A stretch of 41,100 bases of DNA from Oscillospiraceae bacterium (GTDB lineage Bacteria > Bacillota > Clostridia > Oscillospirales > CAG-272): positions 1 to 41,100 of the forward strand of contig SVTP01000021.1 in assembly GCA_015063725.1 (NCBI GenBank), written 5' to 3'. A program made the position numbers and the translations under genes. The notes below the pieces were generated by a model. It was not told the origin of the DNA and made no database searches. It saw only the letters and a list, made by a program, of their open reading frames with translations. Below are positions 8,428 to 16,441 of this stretch, piece by piece. The stretch's first letter is position 1; each line of letters starts with the position of its first letter.

Positions 8428-9803
8428 AATGCGATAATATCCTTTATGGCAACCAGCACAGCCAAGGCAAGCATTAAGACAAGACCAACCATATTGATAA
8501 TGCCCTCTAGCTCGCGCTTCATCGGCTTGCGGCGCACGACTTCGATCAGGTAAATAAAGATGTGTCCGCCATCAAGTGCGGGAATGGGCAACAGATTCAT
8601 CACGCCCAAATTAATGGAGATGATGACGATCAGGTTGAGGACGGGAACAAAGCCATACTTTGCCGCCTGCCCTACCACCTTGGTAATGCCAACAGGTCCC
8701 GAAACAGCTTCAACACCGTAGCGTCCCGAAAAGAGACCGAAGAGCGAATCGTAAACCATTTTGACGGTAGAGAGTGAGCGGAACCAAGTGTGCTTGAGAA
8801 CGGTTACAAAATTGAACTCCGGCTCGCGGTAAATGAGAAAATCCAATTCACCGAATACGATACCTTGATCCTCTCGGGAAGGTACCACAACATCCTCAAG
8901 CACAAGCTTTTCGCCATTGCGGAGGATGGTAAGCTTCAGGGGCTTGTAGCCTTGGTTCATAATTTCATAGCTGAGTTCATCATAAGTGTGTACACGGGTA
9001 GAGTTGACCTTGATGATCTCATCCTCGATCATCAGTCCGCAACCGTTGCTCAGAGACCCCGTAAAGAGCTTGAGGTCGCCCTCGCCAAGGATGACGGGAA
9101 TATCGATCATATCATAATTGGTGCCCTCTTCATTCAGGCGTTGAACAGTAACGGTGATCTCTTTGCCGCCTGCTTCCTTTACAAGACCTTCAAACTCGGC
9201 ATAGGAGAGCAAACGCTTGCCGTTGACCGAATAGAGGTGGTCGTTGGGTTCAAATCCGTACTGTGCTTCCTCGGCGGTGTATTGGACGTGGAAGCCTGCA
9301 ACAACGGTGGTTGCGGCGGCGTTCTCGCCTTGCACGAGCACCATCACAAGCATCAAAAGAATACCGAGAATGATGTTCATAGCAGGACCTGCAATGGAGA
9401 TCAGGATTCGTCTCCACACACTTTGGTTACAGTATGCCTGCTTGGCAAGCTCGGGAGTGAGTTCTTGCCACTCCTCGTTTACCGGTCTTGTATCCTCCGG
9501 ATCATCGCTTGGCTTCTCGCGGAACATTGTGGGAGAGTCTTTCTCTTCTCCGTTATCACCTTGCACGACCTCCATTCCGTTTTCGCCAAGCATGTTGACA
9601 AAGCCGCCAATGGGGAAAGCGCGCAAGGAATACACGGTTCCCTTCCTTTTCCCTTTCCATGAGAAAAGCTTGGGGCCCATGCCAATGGCGAACTCCAGCA
9701 CCTTAACGCCGCACAGGCGTGCAACGATAAAGTGACCGAGCTCGTGGATAAAGATCAAAACGCCAAATATCAGGATTGCGTAAATAATAGACAAAGGGTT
9801 CAA
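8424..9803 (-). CDS. rseP: RIP metalloprotease RseP (site-2 protease family)
   Basis: This is an intramembrane zinc protease that cleaves membrane-spanning anti-sigma factors and signal-peptide remnants (Bacillus RasP). The HELGH zinc site sits in the first helix at about residues 20-24, the third zinc ligand is in the C-terminal NLLPIPALDGGH motif, and a PDZ domain lies between helices. I place the start at TTG 9803 because GGAGGA lies six bases before it. A longer frame from TTG 9818 would begin at the Shine-Dalgarno itself and has no site. The 459 residues exceed the usual 420 or so, because an acidic, Pro/Glu-rich insert (about residues 70-115) follows the first periplasm-facing segment. 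It sits between dxr and ispG, the standard order in Clostridia. Confidence 0.93.
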   Translation of the reverse strand: MNPLSIIYAILIFGVLIFIHELGHFIVARLCGVKVLEFAIGMGPKLFSWKGKRKGTVYSLRAFPIGGFVNMLGENGMEVVQGDNGEEKDSPTMFREKPSDDPEDTRPVNEEWQELTPELAKQAYCNQSVWRRILISIAGPAMNIILGILLMLVMVLVQGENAAATTVVAGFHVQYTAEEAQYGFEPNDHLYSVNGKRLLSYAEFEGLVKEAGGKEITVTVQRLNEEGTNYDMIDIPVILGEGDLKLFTGSLSNGCGLMIEDEIIKVNSTRVHTYDELSYEIMNQGYKPLKLTILRNGEKLVLEDVVVPSREDQGIVFGELDFLIYREPEFNFVTVLKHTWFRSLSTVKMVYDSLFGLFSGRYGVEAVSGPVGITKVVGQAAKYGFVPVLNLIVIISINLGVMNLLPIPALDGGHIFIYLIEVVRRKPMKRELEGIINMVGLVLMLALAVLVAIKDIIAL

Positions 9804-9824
9804 ATCGGGTTCCTCCAAAAAAAT

Positions 9825-11006
9825 TTAGAGATTGCTTCTCTTTTCCAAAAATTCGTTTGCCAGAGAGCGCGCAGCGCCGTCAAAGGCAAAAATGTCGTCT
9901 ACCGACCAGATGCGGTTGGCATCCGAAATGGCTTCAAAGGTATCACTTACAACGTCAAAAATGCCCGTAAAGCTGAGCTTTTCTGCTAAAAATGCTGCAA
10001 CTGCGACCTCGTTTGCCGCGTTTAGAACGGCAGGATATGCTCCACCGCGACGGATGGCTTCTTTTGCCAGATCCAAAAGCACAAAGGTCTTGGTATCGGG
10101 CTTTGCAAAGGTCATCATGCCCAATTTGGTAAAATCCAAGGGCTCGATGTTTGCCTCGGCACGTGCGGGATGCGTGAGTGCATACTGCACACAGTGTCGC
10201 ATATCGGGCACCGACATTTGCGCAATAATGCTGTTATCAATGTATTCCACCGACGAGTGCATTATGCTCTCGCGGTGAACCAGCACCTCGACCTGCTCGG
10301 GAGCGACGCCAAAAAGATGGACGGCCTCAATAACTTCAAAGCCCTTGTTCATCAAGGTTGCACTGTCGACGGTGATCTTTGCCCCCATATCCCACGTGGG
10401 ATGCGCCAGTGCGCGCGCAGGAGTGACGTCAGCGAGCTGCTCGCGTGTCATGCCGTAAAAGGGGCCTCCCGATGCGGTCAGCAGCAGGCGCTTGACCTCT
10501 TTTTTGTTCCCTGCCCGCAGGCATTGAAAAATAGCACAATGCTCACTGTCGACGGGAAGAATCTGCGTTTTTTTGCCCTCGGCAAGCTGCATAACAAAAT
10601 CGCCTGCACAAACGAGGGATTCTTTGTTGGCGAGTGCGAGCTTTTTGCCCACTCCCAAAACCGCCAGCGTCGGGCGTAAGCCAGACGCACCGATAATGGC
10701 ATTGAGAACGACCTCTCGCCCGCCGTATTTTTGTGTTGCCATCTCGCAAATGCCGTCGGTACCGACATAGACCTCAATGTTGGTGCCAAACAGGCGGCGT
10801 TTAAGCTCCTTTGCGGCGTCGCGGTCTGCCATTGCGCAGGCGTTCACGCACAAGGCACGCGCCTGGCGCTCGATCAGATCTACGTTGCGGTGAGCCGATA
10901 AGCAGTTGACGCGTATACCGTTTTGCATAGCTACGTCGATTGCCTGTCTGCCGACCGAGCCGGTTGAGCCGAGAATCGAGATGGACGGGTAGGTTACATC
11001 ATTCAT
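9825..11006 (-). CDS. dxr: 1-deoxy-D-xylulose 5-phosphate reductoisomerase
   Basis: Dxr (IspC) converts DXP to 2-C-methyl-D-erythritol 4-phosphate using NADPH and a divalent metal, the first committed MEP step and the fosmidomycin target. Visible motifs are the N-terminal Rossmann GSTGSVGRQAIDV, LALANKESLV, the metal site PVDSEH, the flexible-loop region SGGPF and HPTWDMG, and SATLMNKGFEVIEA. Length (393) is standard. A GAGG motif upstream of the ATG supports the start. The gap from cdsA is 8 bp, and the rseP Shine-Dalgarno lies just after its stop, so the genes are tightly packed in one operon. Confidence 0.97.
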   Translation of the reverse strand: MNDVTYPSISILGSTGSVGRQAIDVAMQNGIRVNCLSAHRNVDLIERQARALCVNACAMADRDAAKELKRRLFGTNIEVYVGTDGICEMATQKYGGREVVLNAIIGASGLRPTLAVLGVGKKLALANKESLVCAGDFVMQLAEGKKTQILPVDSEHCAIFQCLRAGNKKEVKRLLLTASGGPFYGMTREQLADVTPARALAHPTWDMGAKITVDSATLMNKGFEVIEAVHLFGVAPEQVEVLVHRESIMHSSVEYIDNSIIAQMSVPDMRHCVQYALTHPARAEANIEPLDFTKLGMMTFAKPDTKTFVLLDLAKEAIRRGGAYPAVLNAANEVAVAAFLAEKLSFTGIFDVVSDTFEAISDANRIWSVDDIFAFDGAARSLANEFLEKRSNL

Positions 11007-11014
11007 ACGTCACC

Positions 11015-11881
11015 TCAGAAAAAGTCTACAAAAGTCGTCAGGCACATCATGGCGATGGAAACGGCAAGAATAGAGTCGAAACGATCGAGAACACCGCCGT
11101 GCCCGGGGAAAAGTTGGCTGAAATCCTTAATACCATAGTGTCGCTTGACAAAGGACATCAAAAGATCACCTACCTGCGAAACAATAGATGCCAAAATACC
11201 GCCCACTGCGAACATAAGGATGTTGGAATCGTATTTGGTAAGCCAATTGCAAAGCATGCCGAAAATGACCATGCCGATCACACAAAAAACAGTACCGCCG
11301 ATGCTCCCCTCAACCGTCTTTTTGGGAGAGACGTCGGGGATGAGCTTGTGCTTGCCGCCGCGACCGAGCAGCATTCCGCAAAAGTAGGCAAAAACGTCGG
11401 TCATCCATGCGCTGATGAAGATGGCAAGATACAGAACGTGTCCGCCCTCTTCGTTATCGTGCAGAATGATGATCGAGTTAAATCCCATCAGGATGTAAAA
11501 AGACGTAGCGAAAAGAACGCAAACGTTGGAAAGGTCGTACTTTCCCTTTGAAAAAATTGCAATCGTGAAGAAGTAAAACAGGATGATGATCATCAATATG
11601 GCGCCATACTGTGCCAGGTGCCTTGCCGAGTCTGGCTTTGCGTTGGCATTGAGAGAACCCAGCGCCATGAAGCGAGAGAGGAACGGCAGGCTCAAAGCCA
11701 GTGCATAAAGCGGAACGGCAAAGGCATATGCCTTTTGCATTCCAATGCAGCGCATAATTTCAAACATAGCAATCACAGAACCGATTGCTATGGCAACAGG
11801 CAAAACAGGTGTTTGTGCAAACAACAGGATGGGAATCATGATCAAGATCACAATGATGCCCGTTATGACACGTTGTTTCAT
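11015..11881 (-). CDS. cdsA: Phosphatidate cytidylyltransferase
   Basis: CdsA makes CDP-diacylglycerol from phosphatidic acid and CTP, the branch point to phosphatidylglycerol, cardiolipin and phosphatidylserine. It is an integral membrane enzyme. The 288 residues contain about seven to eight hydrophobic segments, and the C-terminal family signature is well preserved: FVKRHYGIKDFSQLFPGHGG followed by VLDRFDS. A GGAGGAG site directly precedes the ATG. The gene begins 16 bp after uppS and ends 8 bp before dxr, as in many bacteria where uppS-cdsA-dxr-rseP are consecutive. Confidence 0.96.
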   Translation of the reverse strand: MKQRVITGIIVILIMIPILLFAQTPVLPVAIAIGSVIAMFEIMRCIGMQKAYAFAVPLYALALSLPFLSRFMALGSLNANAKPDSARHLAQYGAILMIIILFYFFTIAIFSKGKYDLSNVCVLFATSFYILMGFNSIIILHDNEEGGHVLYLAIFISAWMTDVFAYFCGMLLGRGGKHKLIPDVSPKKTVEGSIGGTVFCVIGMVIFGMLCNWLTKYDSNILMFAVGGILASIVSQVGDLLMSFVKRHYGIKDFSQLFPGHGGVLDRFDSILAVSIAMMCLTTFVDFF

Positions 11882-11897
11882 AGTCTCCTCCTATGTG

Positions 11898-12620
11898 TCA
11901 AACGCCGCCAAAGCGACGGTGCCTTGAGTAGAATGCGGCAACTGCCGCGTCAACATCGCTCTCCGAAAGGTCAGGCCAGAGAACGCTTGTAAAATGGTAT
12001 TCTGCATAGGCAGATTGCCAAAGCAAAAAGTTTGAGGTGCGCGTATCTCCCCCCGTGCGCACAACGAGGTCAGGGTCAGGGCAACCTGCGGTGTAAAGAT
12101 GGGCGGCAATATCGGCTTCGCCAATATCCGTTTTGCCCTCGCAAATAAGAGCTTTGCAGGCGTGCACGATCTCCTCTCTGCCACCGTAGTTGATGGCGAT
12201 GTTGAGGTGAAAGGGGTTGCTTGCCGTCTCGCGGTCAAGATTTTCCATCTTTTCTTGCAAATCCTTTGAAAAAACAGAGAGATTGCCGATAAAACGGATA
12301 TGGATGCTTTCCTTCTCGGTCATTTCTGAAAATTTTTGGATATAGTCCTCCAAAATTCCCATAATGGCGCGCACTTCCTCGGGCGGTCTCTTCCAGTTCT
12401 CCGTGGAAAAGGCATAGACCGTCATATAGTGAATGCCGATCTCGCGGCAGTACCCTGCAATGCGGCGAAAGGTCTGTGCCCCTACCGAGTGCCCATACTT
12501 GCGCGGCATTCCCCGCTTTTGCGCCCAGCGGCCGTTGCCATCCATAATGAACGCAATATGCTGCAGGCGCTCATCAACCAAAATGCGCTCCGCGCTTCCC
12601 TTCTCTTTTTTCAAAACCAT
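11898..12620 (-). CDS. uppS: Undecaprenyl diphosphate synthase (cis)
   Basis: UppS adds eight isopentenyl units in cis to farnesyl diphosphate, making the C55 lipid carrier for peptidoglycan and teichoic acid. Family motifs are clear: MDGNGRWA near the N-terminus, YAFSTENWKRP, NYGGREEIV, and the C-terminal RTGGDTRTSNFLLWQSAYAE. The usual SGE of the last block reads GGD here, a mild variation. Two in-frame ATGs occur. I chose 12620 because GGGGAAAG precedes it; the ATG at 12632 has no Shine-Dalgarno and lies just past the 12643-12684 hairpin. MEP-pathway genes follow in the same operon, so precursor and carrier synthesis are co-expressed. Confidence 0.95.
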   Translation of the reverse strand: MVLKKEKGSAERILVDERLQHIAFIMDGNGRWAQKRGMPRKYGHSVGAQTFRRIAGYCREIGIHYMTVYAFSTENWKRPPEEVRAIMGILEDYIQKFSEMTEKESIHIRFIGNLSVFSKDLQEKMENLDRETASNPFHLNIAINYGGREEIVHACKALICEGKTDIGEADIAAHLYTAGCPDPDLVVRTGGDTRTSNFLLWQSAYAEYHFTSVLWPDLSESDVDAAVAAFYSRHRRFGGV

Positions 12621-12642
12621 TGCTTTCCCCATTGATGAACAG

Positions 12643-12684
12643 CAAGGGGTGTGACTGACAACAAAAATGCTGTCACACCCCTTG
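12643..12684 (-). terminator. Stem-loop between frr and uppS
   Basis: A 13-bp perfect stem (CAAGGGGTGTGAC / GTCACACCCCTTG) with a 16-nt loop lies between the frr stop and the uppS start. No T-run follows on either strand, so it is not a standard terminator. It may attenuate transcription, set an RNA processing end, or lower uppS translation, since its base is about 23 nt from the chosen start codon. Confidence 0.55.
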
Positions 12685-12690
12685 TACTGA

Positions 12691-13245
12691 TCAGATTTTC
12701 ATAATTTCCTTTTCCTTCTTGGACGTGATCTCGTCAACCAGTTTGACAAAGCGGTCGGTCAGATCCTGAACGTTCTTTTCACTTGCCTTTTGCTCGTCCT
12801 CTGTCATCAGGCCGTCCTTCTTTTGCTTTTTGATCTCATCGTTGGCATCGCGGCGGATGTTGCGGATAGCAACTCTTGCTTCCTCACCCATTTTTTGAAT
12901 CTGCTTTGCCAAGGTCTTACGGCGCTCCTCGGTAAGAGGCGGGAAAACAAGGCGGATAACGCTGCCGTCATCAGCGGGGTTGATGCCGATGTCGGATGCC
13001 TGAATTGCCTTTACCATTGCCTTGAGAGTGGAACGGTCGTAAGGAGTGATGGTCAGCGTTTTGGGGTCAGTGACCGCAACGCTTGCCATATCGGTCAGTC
13101 TTGTTTGTGCGCCGTAGTAGTCAAAGGTGACTTTGGAAACGATTGCACCGTTTGCCTGGCTTGCGCGGATGGTAGAGAGATTGTTCTCATAAACGTCGAT
13201 GCTCTTTTGCATTCTTTCTTCGGTGGGCTTTGTGTTGAATTTCAT
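12691..13245 (-). CDS. frr: Ribosome recycling factor
   Basis: RRF acts with EF-G to split the post-termination ribosome. The 184-residue product is full length and alpha-helical, with characteristic segments NLSTIRASQANGAIV near residue 23, YYGAQTRLTDMASV, the proline-rich VFPPLTEERRKTL near 120, and the basic RVAIRNIRRDANDEIKK. An AAAGGAC motif precedes the ATG. It follows pyrH by about 37 bp, the usual pyrH-frr order, and is separated from uppS by a strong hairpin. Confidence 0.97.
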   Translation of the reverse strand: MKFNTKPTEERMQKSIDVYENNLSTIRASQANGAIVSKVTFDYYGAQTRLTDMASVAVTDPKTLTITPYDRSTLKAMVKAIQASDIGINPADDGSVIRLVFPPLTEERRKTLAKQIQKMGEEARVAIRNIRRDANDEIKKQKKDGLMTEDEQKASEKNVQDLTDRFVKLVDEITSKKEKEIMKI

Positions 13246-13282
13246 ATTCGTTAAGTCCTTTCTATGTAAAATCTTATGTTTT

Positions 13283-13993
13283 TTAATTGTGGATGGCGGT
13301 GCCTACAGACTCGCCCATGACAACGCGCCAGATGTTTTCGGGATCAGCCAAGCCAAATGCGTAGCTGTTGATGTTATTGTCCATGCAGATGGTAGATGCG
13401 GAAAGATCAAGTGCGCGCAAATTCTTGTCCAGAATTTCTGCGTACGTCAAATCCGTATAGCGGACTGCGTTGGGGTCCTTTTTAGGATCGGCACTGTAGA
13501 TGGCATCAATGTTCTTGGAGAACAGGATGCAATCGGCGCCAATTTCTGCTGCGCGCAGAGCCGCGGCTGTGTCGGTAGAAAAGAACGGGAGACCAAGTCC
13601 GCCGCCAAAGATAACGACCTCACCCGCTTCCAATGCTCTGATAGCATCACGGGCGGTGTAGGTGTCTGCAAAGGCTTTCATTTCAACAGAGGTCATAACA
13701 CGCGCTTTCATTCCCTCACGGATGAACACATCCTCAAGAGCCAGCGAGTTGACAACTGTGGCAAGCATTCCCATATGGTCGGCACGGCATTGATCCATGC
13801 CTGTGCCCTGTCTGCCGCGCCAGATGTTGCCCGCGCCCACGATTACGGCGACCTGAACACCTGCGTTGAGACAACGCTTGATTTGCGTAGCAACTTCTTT
13901 GATAAAATCGAAGTTGAGGATGCCATCCTGCCCCGAGGCAAGCGCCTCGCCGGAAAGTTTGAGCAATATGCGTTGATATTTCGGCTTTTTCAT
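13283..13993 (-). CDS. pyrH: Uridylate kinase (UMP kinase)
   Basis: PyrH phosphorylates UMP to UDP with ATP. It is the bacterial amino-acid-kinase-fold enzyme, a hexamer regulated by GTP and UTP. The 236-residue chain shows LLKLSGEAL at the N-terminus, VIVGAGNIWRG near 55, DHMGMLATVVNSLAL near 75, and DCILFSKNIDAIYSADP near 157. An AAGGAG site is 10 nt before the ATG, and a clear promoter lies at 14043-14071. Elsewhere pyrH often follows rpsB-tsf. Here it starts its own unit next to the heat-shock operon. Confidence 0.97.
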   Translation of the reverse strand: MKKPKYQRILLKLSGEALASGQDGILNFDFIKEVATQIKRCLNAGVQVAVIVGAGNIWRGRQGTGMDQCRADHMGMLATVVNSLALEDVFIREGMKARVMTSVEMKAFADTYTARDAIRALEAGEVVIFGGGLGLPFFSTDTAAALRAAEIGADCILFSKNIDAIYSADPKKDPNAVRYTDLTYAEILDKNLRALDLSASTICMDNNINSYAFGLADPENIWRVVMGESVGTAIHN

Positions 13994-14042
13994 ATTGACA
14001 CGACTCCTTGCTTTTATATAACTATATATTATATTCCCTTAT

Positions 14043-14071
14043 ATTGTACTACAAAACTCCCGATTTGTAAA
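14043..14071 (-). promoter_or_regulatory. pyrH operon sigma-A promoter
   Basis: On the minus strand TTTACA (14071-14066), a 17-bp spacer and TACAAT (14048-14043) precede an AT-rich leader of about 45 nt before the pyrH ATG. It is the only strong promoter seen upstream of the pyrH-to-polC run. Confidence 0.72.
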
Positions 14072-14137
14072 CACCTTTTTTGGAAAAAACGGCTTCTTTT
14101 TCTTGTTTTTTTACAATTTTGCCTTGGTTTTGAAGAA

Positions 14138-14172
14138 AAAAGGAGAGCATTTTAGCAAAACGCTCTCCTTTT
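14138..14172 (-). terminator. prmA / heat-shock operon terminator
   Basis: An 11-bp stem (AAAAGGAGAGC / GCTCTCCTTTT) is extended by an inner TTTT/AAAA helix. On the minus strand it ends in a T-run, 12 bp past the prmA stop. It separates the heat-shock operon from pyrH. Confidence 0.82.
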
Positions 14173-14183
14173 GGGATTTTTGT

Positions 14184-15140
14184 TTACTTTTTCATGACCG
14201 CGAGTCCGCACCAACCGTTCTCTTCCAGACGCTCGACAATGCAAAAACCGTGCTTCTCAAAGCACTCGATAACGTCGTCGCTTCTTTCCATAATGATGCC
14301 CGATGCCAAAAGGACGGTATCCTTGTGCATGAGCGCTCCTACGTCGGGCGTCATGCGGATGATGATGTCCGCCACGATGTTTGCACAGATCAGGTCGTAG
14401 GGTTGGCTCTTGTCAACCTGACGCAAAAGGTCCGAAACCTCGCAGGTGATGTTCTGCAGACCGCTATCCTTGATGTTCTCGTTCGCTACGCGGACCGCCA
14501 TGGGATCGATGTCATAAGCGCGGCATTCGCGTGCTCCCAGCTTGGATGCGCAAATTGCCAAAATGCCGCTTCCTGTGCCTACGTCAAGCATTCTGCAGCC
14601 TTCTTTTGTGTAGGTTTCAAGCAGCTTGATCACAAGTCTTGTGGTCTCGTGCGTGCCCGTACCAAATGCCATGCCGGGATCCATGCGCACAACAAGCTCG
14701 CCCTCTGCAGGCGTGTATTTTTCCCATGCGGGAACGATCACGAGTCTCTCACCGATCTTGATAGGCTTGTAATATGCTTTCCAGGAATTTGCCCAGTCCT
14801 CTTCGTTGACACCGACTGTTTCGATCTTTGCGTCGGTAAGATCCGATGCTTCAAATCTCTCGCGCAAGAACGCGATGCACTCGGCAACGCTTCTCTCAGC
14901 GGGCAGATAGACCGATACCGATGCGATGGTCTTATCGGCGTTGAGGATGCTCTCGTCGATGAGGTCTCCGTAACAGGTTTTGAGGTCGATATCGCTGTAA
15001 TCCTCGATTTGCAGGTTGTTGGAGACCATGCTCATAATGGCTACAAGATCGTCAAGGCGTTCCAGCTTAACTGTGACCTTTACCTGCGTCCATTCTGTTT
15101 CGGTGCCATAGTCACCGCATACGTAATCTTGATCAATCAT
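14184..15140 (-). CDS. prmA: Ribosomal protein L11 methyltransferase
   Basis: PrmA trimethylates lysines and the N-terminus of ribosomal protein L11 using S-adenosylmethionine. The 318-residue protein has an N-terminal substrate-recognition domain (about 1-120) and a C-terminal class I methyltransferase domain with MDPGMAFGTGTHETT near residue 150, motif I LDVGTGSGILAIC near 180, and DLICANIVADII near 240. The start lies 3 bp after the dnaJ stop, and the dnaJ tail supplies an AAGGAT Shine-Dalgarno. Placement directly after dnaJ in the hrcA operon is widespread in Firmicutes. The terminator at 14138-14172 ends the unit. Confidence 0.95.
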   Translation of the reverse strand: MIDQDYVCGDYGTETEWTQVKVTVKLERLDDLVAIMSMVSNNLQIEDYSDIDLKTCYGDLIDESILNADKTIASVSVYLPAERSVAECIAFLRERFEASDLTDAKIETVGVNEEDWANSWKAYYKPIKIGERLVIVPAWEKYTPAEGELVVRMDPGMAFGTGTHETTRLVIKLLETYTKEGCRMLDVGTGSGILAICASKLGARECRAYDIDPMAVRVANENIKDSGLQNITCEVSDLLRQVDKSQPYDLICANIVADIIIRMTPDVGALMHKDTVLLASGIIMERSDDVIECFEKHGFCIVERLEENGWCGLAVMKK

Positions 15141-15143
15141 GTC

Positions 15144-16313
15144 TTATTTATCCTTTGTTCCGAAAATCTTTTTGAAGAATTGCTTATGTTTTGTATAGTT
15201 GCTCTCGCCGCAGCTATCGGCAAAGGCTCTCATCGCCGTCTTTTGCTTTTCGTTCAGTCCGCGTGGAATTTCAACAACGGTACGGAAGATCAGGTCTCCG
15301 CGACGTCCGTTTCCGTTCACGTAAGGAACGCCCTTGCCACGCATGGTGAATTTGGTACCGGGCTGTGTTCCCTCGGGAATGGTATGCTTGATGTTGCCCT
15401 CAAGAGAAGGAACATCGATCTCTGCGCCAAGCGTTGCCTCGGCAACCGTGAGCGGAACCTCGCAATAAACGTTGTAGCCATCACGCTCAAAAATAGCGTG
15501 CGGACGGACAGACACGGTGATGATCAGGTCACCGGCAGGACCGCCGTTGCGGCCATCGTTGCCCTGCCCACGCAAAGCGATGCGCTCGCCGTTATCAATG
15601 CCTGCGGGAATGGAGACCGAGAGGCGTTTGCTCTCGCGCGTCATACCCGAACCGCGGCACTTGGAGCAAGGATTTTTGATGATCTTACCCGTTCCGCGAC
15701 AGTTGTCGCAGGGGGCTGTGGACTGAAAGGACATGCCGCCCATGCGTTGCACGCGACTGACTTGTCCGCGTCCTTGACATACCGAGCAGGTCTCAACACC
15801 GCGACTTCCCTCGCTGGCACCTGTGCCCTGACAATCGTTACAATGGCAAACGCGATTATAGGAAACGTCCTTTTTGACGCCGAAAACAGCTTCTTCAAAA
15901 TCAATGCTGATGGAAGTGCCGATGTCATCTCCCTGAACAGGTCCGCTCCGACGGCGCGAGCTGCTGCCACCGCCAAAGCCACCGCCGAACATGCTGCCGA
16001 GAATATCGCCAAGGTCGCCAAAATCCGAAAATCCACCGCCGAATCCGCCAAAACCGCCAAAGCCGTCACCGCCACCCATGGAAGGGTCAAATGCTGCGTG
16101 ACCGAATTGGTCGTATTTTGCCTTTTTGGTAGCATCGGAGAGGACTTCGTATGCTTCGTTTGCTTCCTTAAACTTCTCCTCGGCTACCTTATCGCCGGGG
16201 TTGGTGTCGGGGTGATACTTTTTTGCCAGTTTATAATATGCTTTTTTGATAGTGCTCTCGTCGGCGTTCTTGTCAACGCCCAGAACCTCGTAATAGTCTC
16301 TTTTGTTAGCCAT
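15144..16313 (-). CDS. dnaJ: Chaperone DnaJ (Hsp40)
   Basis: DnaJ is the type I J-protein co-chaperone that delivers clients to DnaK and stimulates its ATPase. Order in 389 residues: J domain with HPD at about 34-36; Gly/Phe-rich linker (about 70-115); zinc region with all four CxxCxGxG repeats ([32 protein letters not shown]); then the two client-binding domains. The frame is open for 23 codons upstream, but the true start is ATG 16313, preceded by AAAGGA and matching the family N-terminus ([13 protein letters not shown]). A 128-bp gap with two stem-loops separates it from dnaK, suggesting separate control of its level. Confidence 0.97.
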   Translation of the reverse strand: MANKRDYYEVLGVDKNADESTIKKAYYKLAKKYHPDTNPGDKVAEEKFKEANEAYEVLSDATKKAKYDQFGHAAFDPSMGGGDGFGGFGGFGGGFSDFGDLGDILGSMFGGGFGGGSSSRRRSGPVQGDDIGTSISIDFEEAVFGVKKDVSYNRVCHCNDCQGTGASEGSRGVETCSVCQGRGQVSRVQRMGGMSFQSTAPCDNCRGTGKIIKNPCSKCRGSGMTRESKRLSVSIPAGIDNGERIALRGQGNDGRNGGPAGDLIITVSVRPHAIFERDGYNVYCEVPLTVAEATLGAEIDVPSLEGNIKHTIPEGTQPGTKFTMRGKGVPYVNGNGRRGDLIFRTVVEIPRGLNEKQKTAMRAFADSCGESNYTKHKQFFKKIFGTKDK

Positions 16314-16333
16314 AGGTATCCTTTCCGTTTCTT

Positions 16334-16387
16334 GTATCTTGCTTTTCCCTACCCGCTTCAGGAAGTGGACACGGAAAAGCAAAATAC
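16334..16387 (-). repeat. Long inverted repeat in dnaJ leader
   Basis: Positions 16334-16348 and 16373-16387 are 15-bp inverted repeats with one mismatch (GTATCTTGCTTTTCC / GGAAAAGCAAAATAC). The loop holds a smaller stem around CTTC/GAAG. The element ends about 20 bp upstream of the dnaJ ATG and would fold in the dnaJ leader RNA. Confidence 0.6.
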
Positions 16388-16393
16388 ACCCAA

Positions 16394-16422
16394 CGGGAAA
16401 GGCGCAAAATGCGCCTTTCCCG
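16394..16422 (-). terminator. Strong stem-loop after dnaK
   Basis: A 13-bp perfect GC-rich stem (CGGGAAAGGCGCA / TGCGCCTTTCCCG) with a 3-nt loop lies 19 bp past the dnaK stop. On the minus strand the following bases are TTGGGTG, not a T-run. It is more likely a partial terminator or an RNA end-stabiliser that makes dnaK mRNA more abundant than dnaJ mRNA. Confidence 0.6.
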
Positions 16423-16441
16423 ATAACAGTTAAGCGTTTGA

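Noticed and set aside
9804-9818. Upstream TTG start for rseP
   Set aside because: Those codons contain the Shine-Dalgarno GGAGGA itself; TTG 9803 has the right spacing.
14103-16433. 776-codon open frame on the plus strand across prmA and dnaJ
   Set aside because: It crosses two intact genes and their junction, has no Shine-Dalgarno or family features, and begins inside a terminator region.
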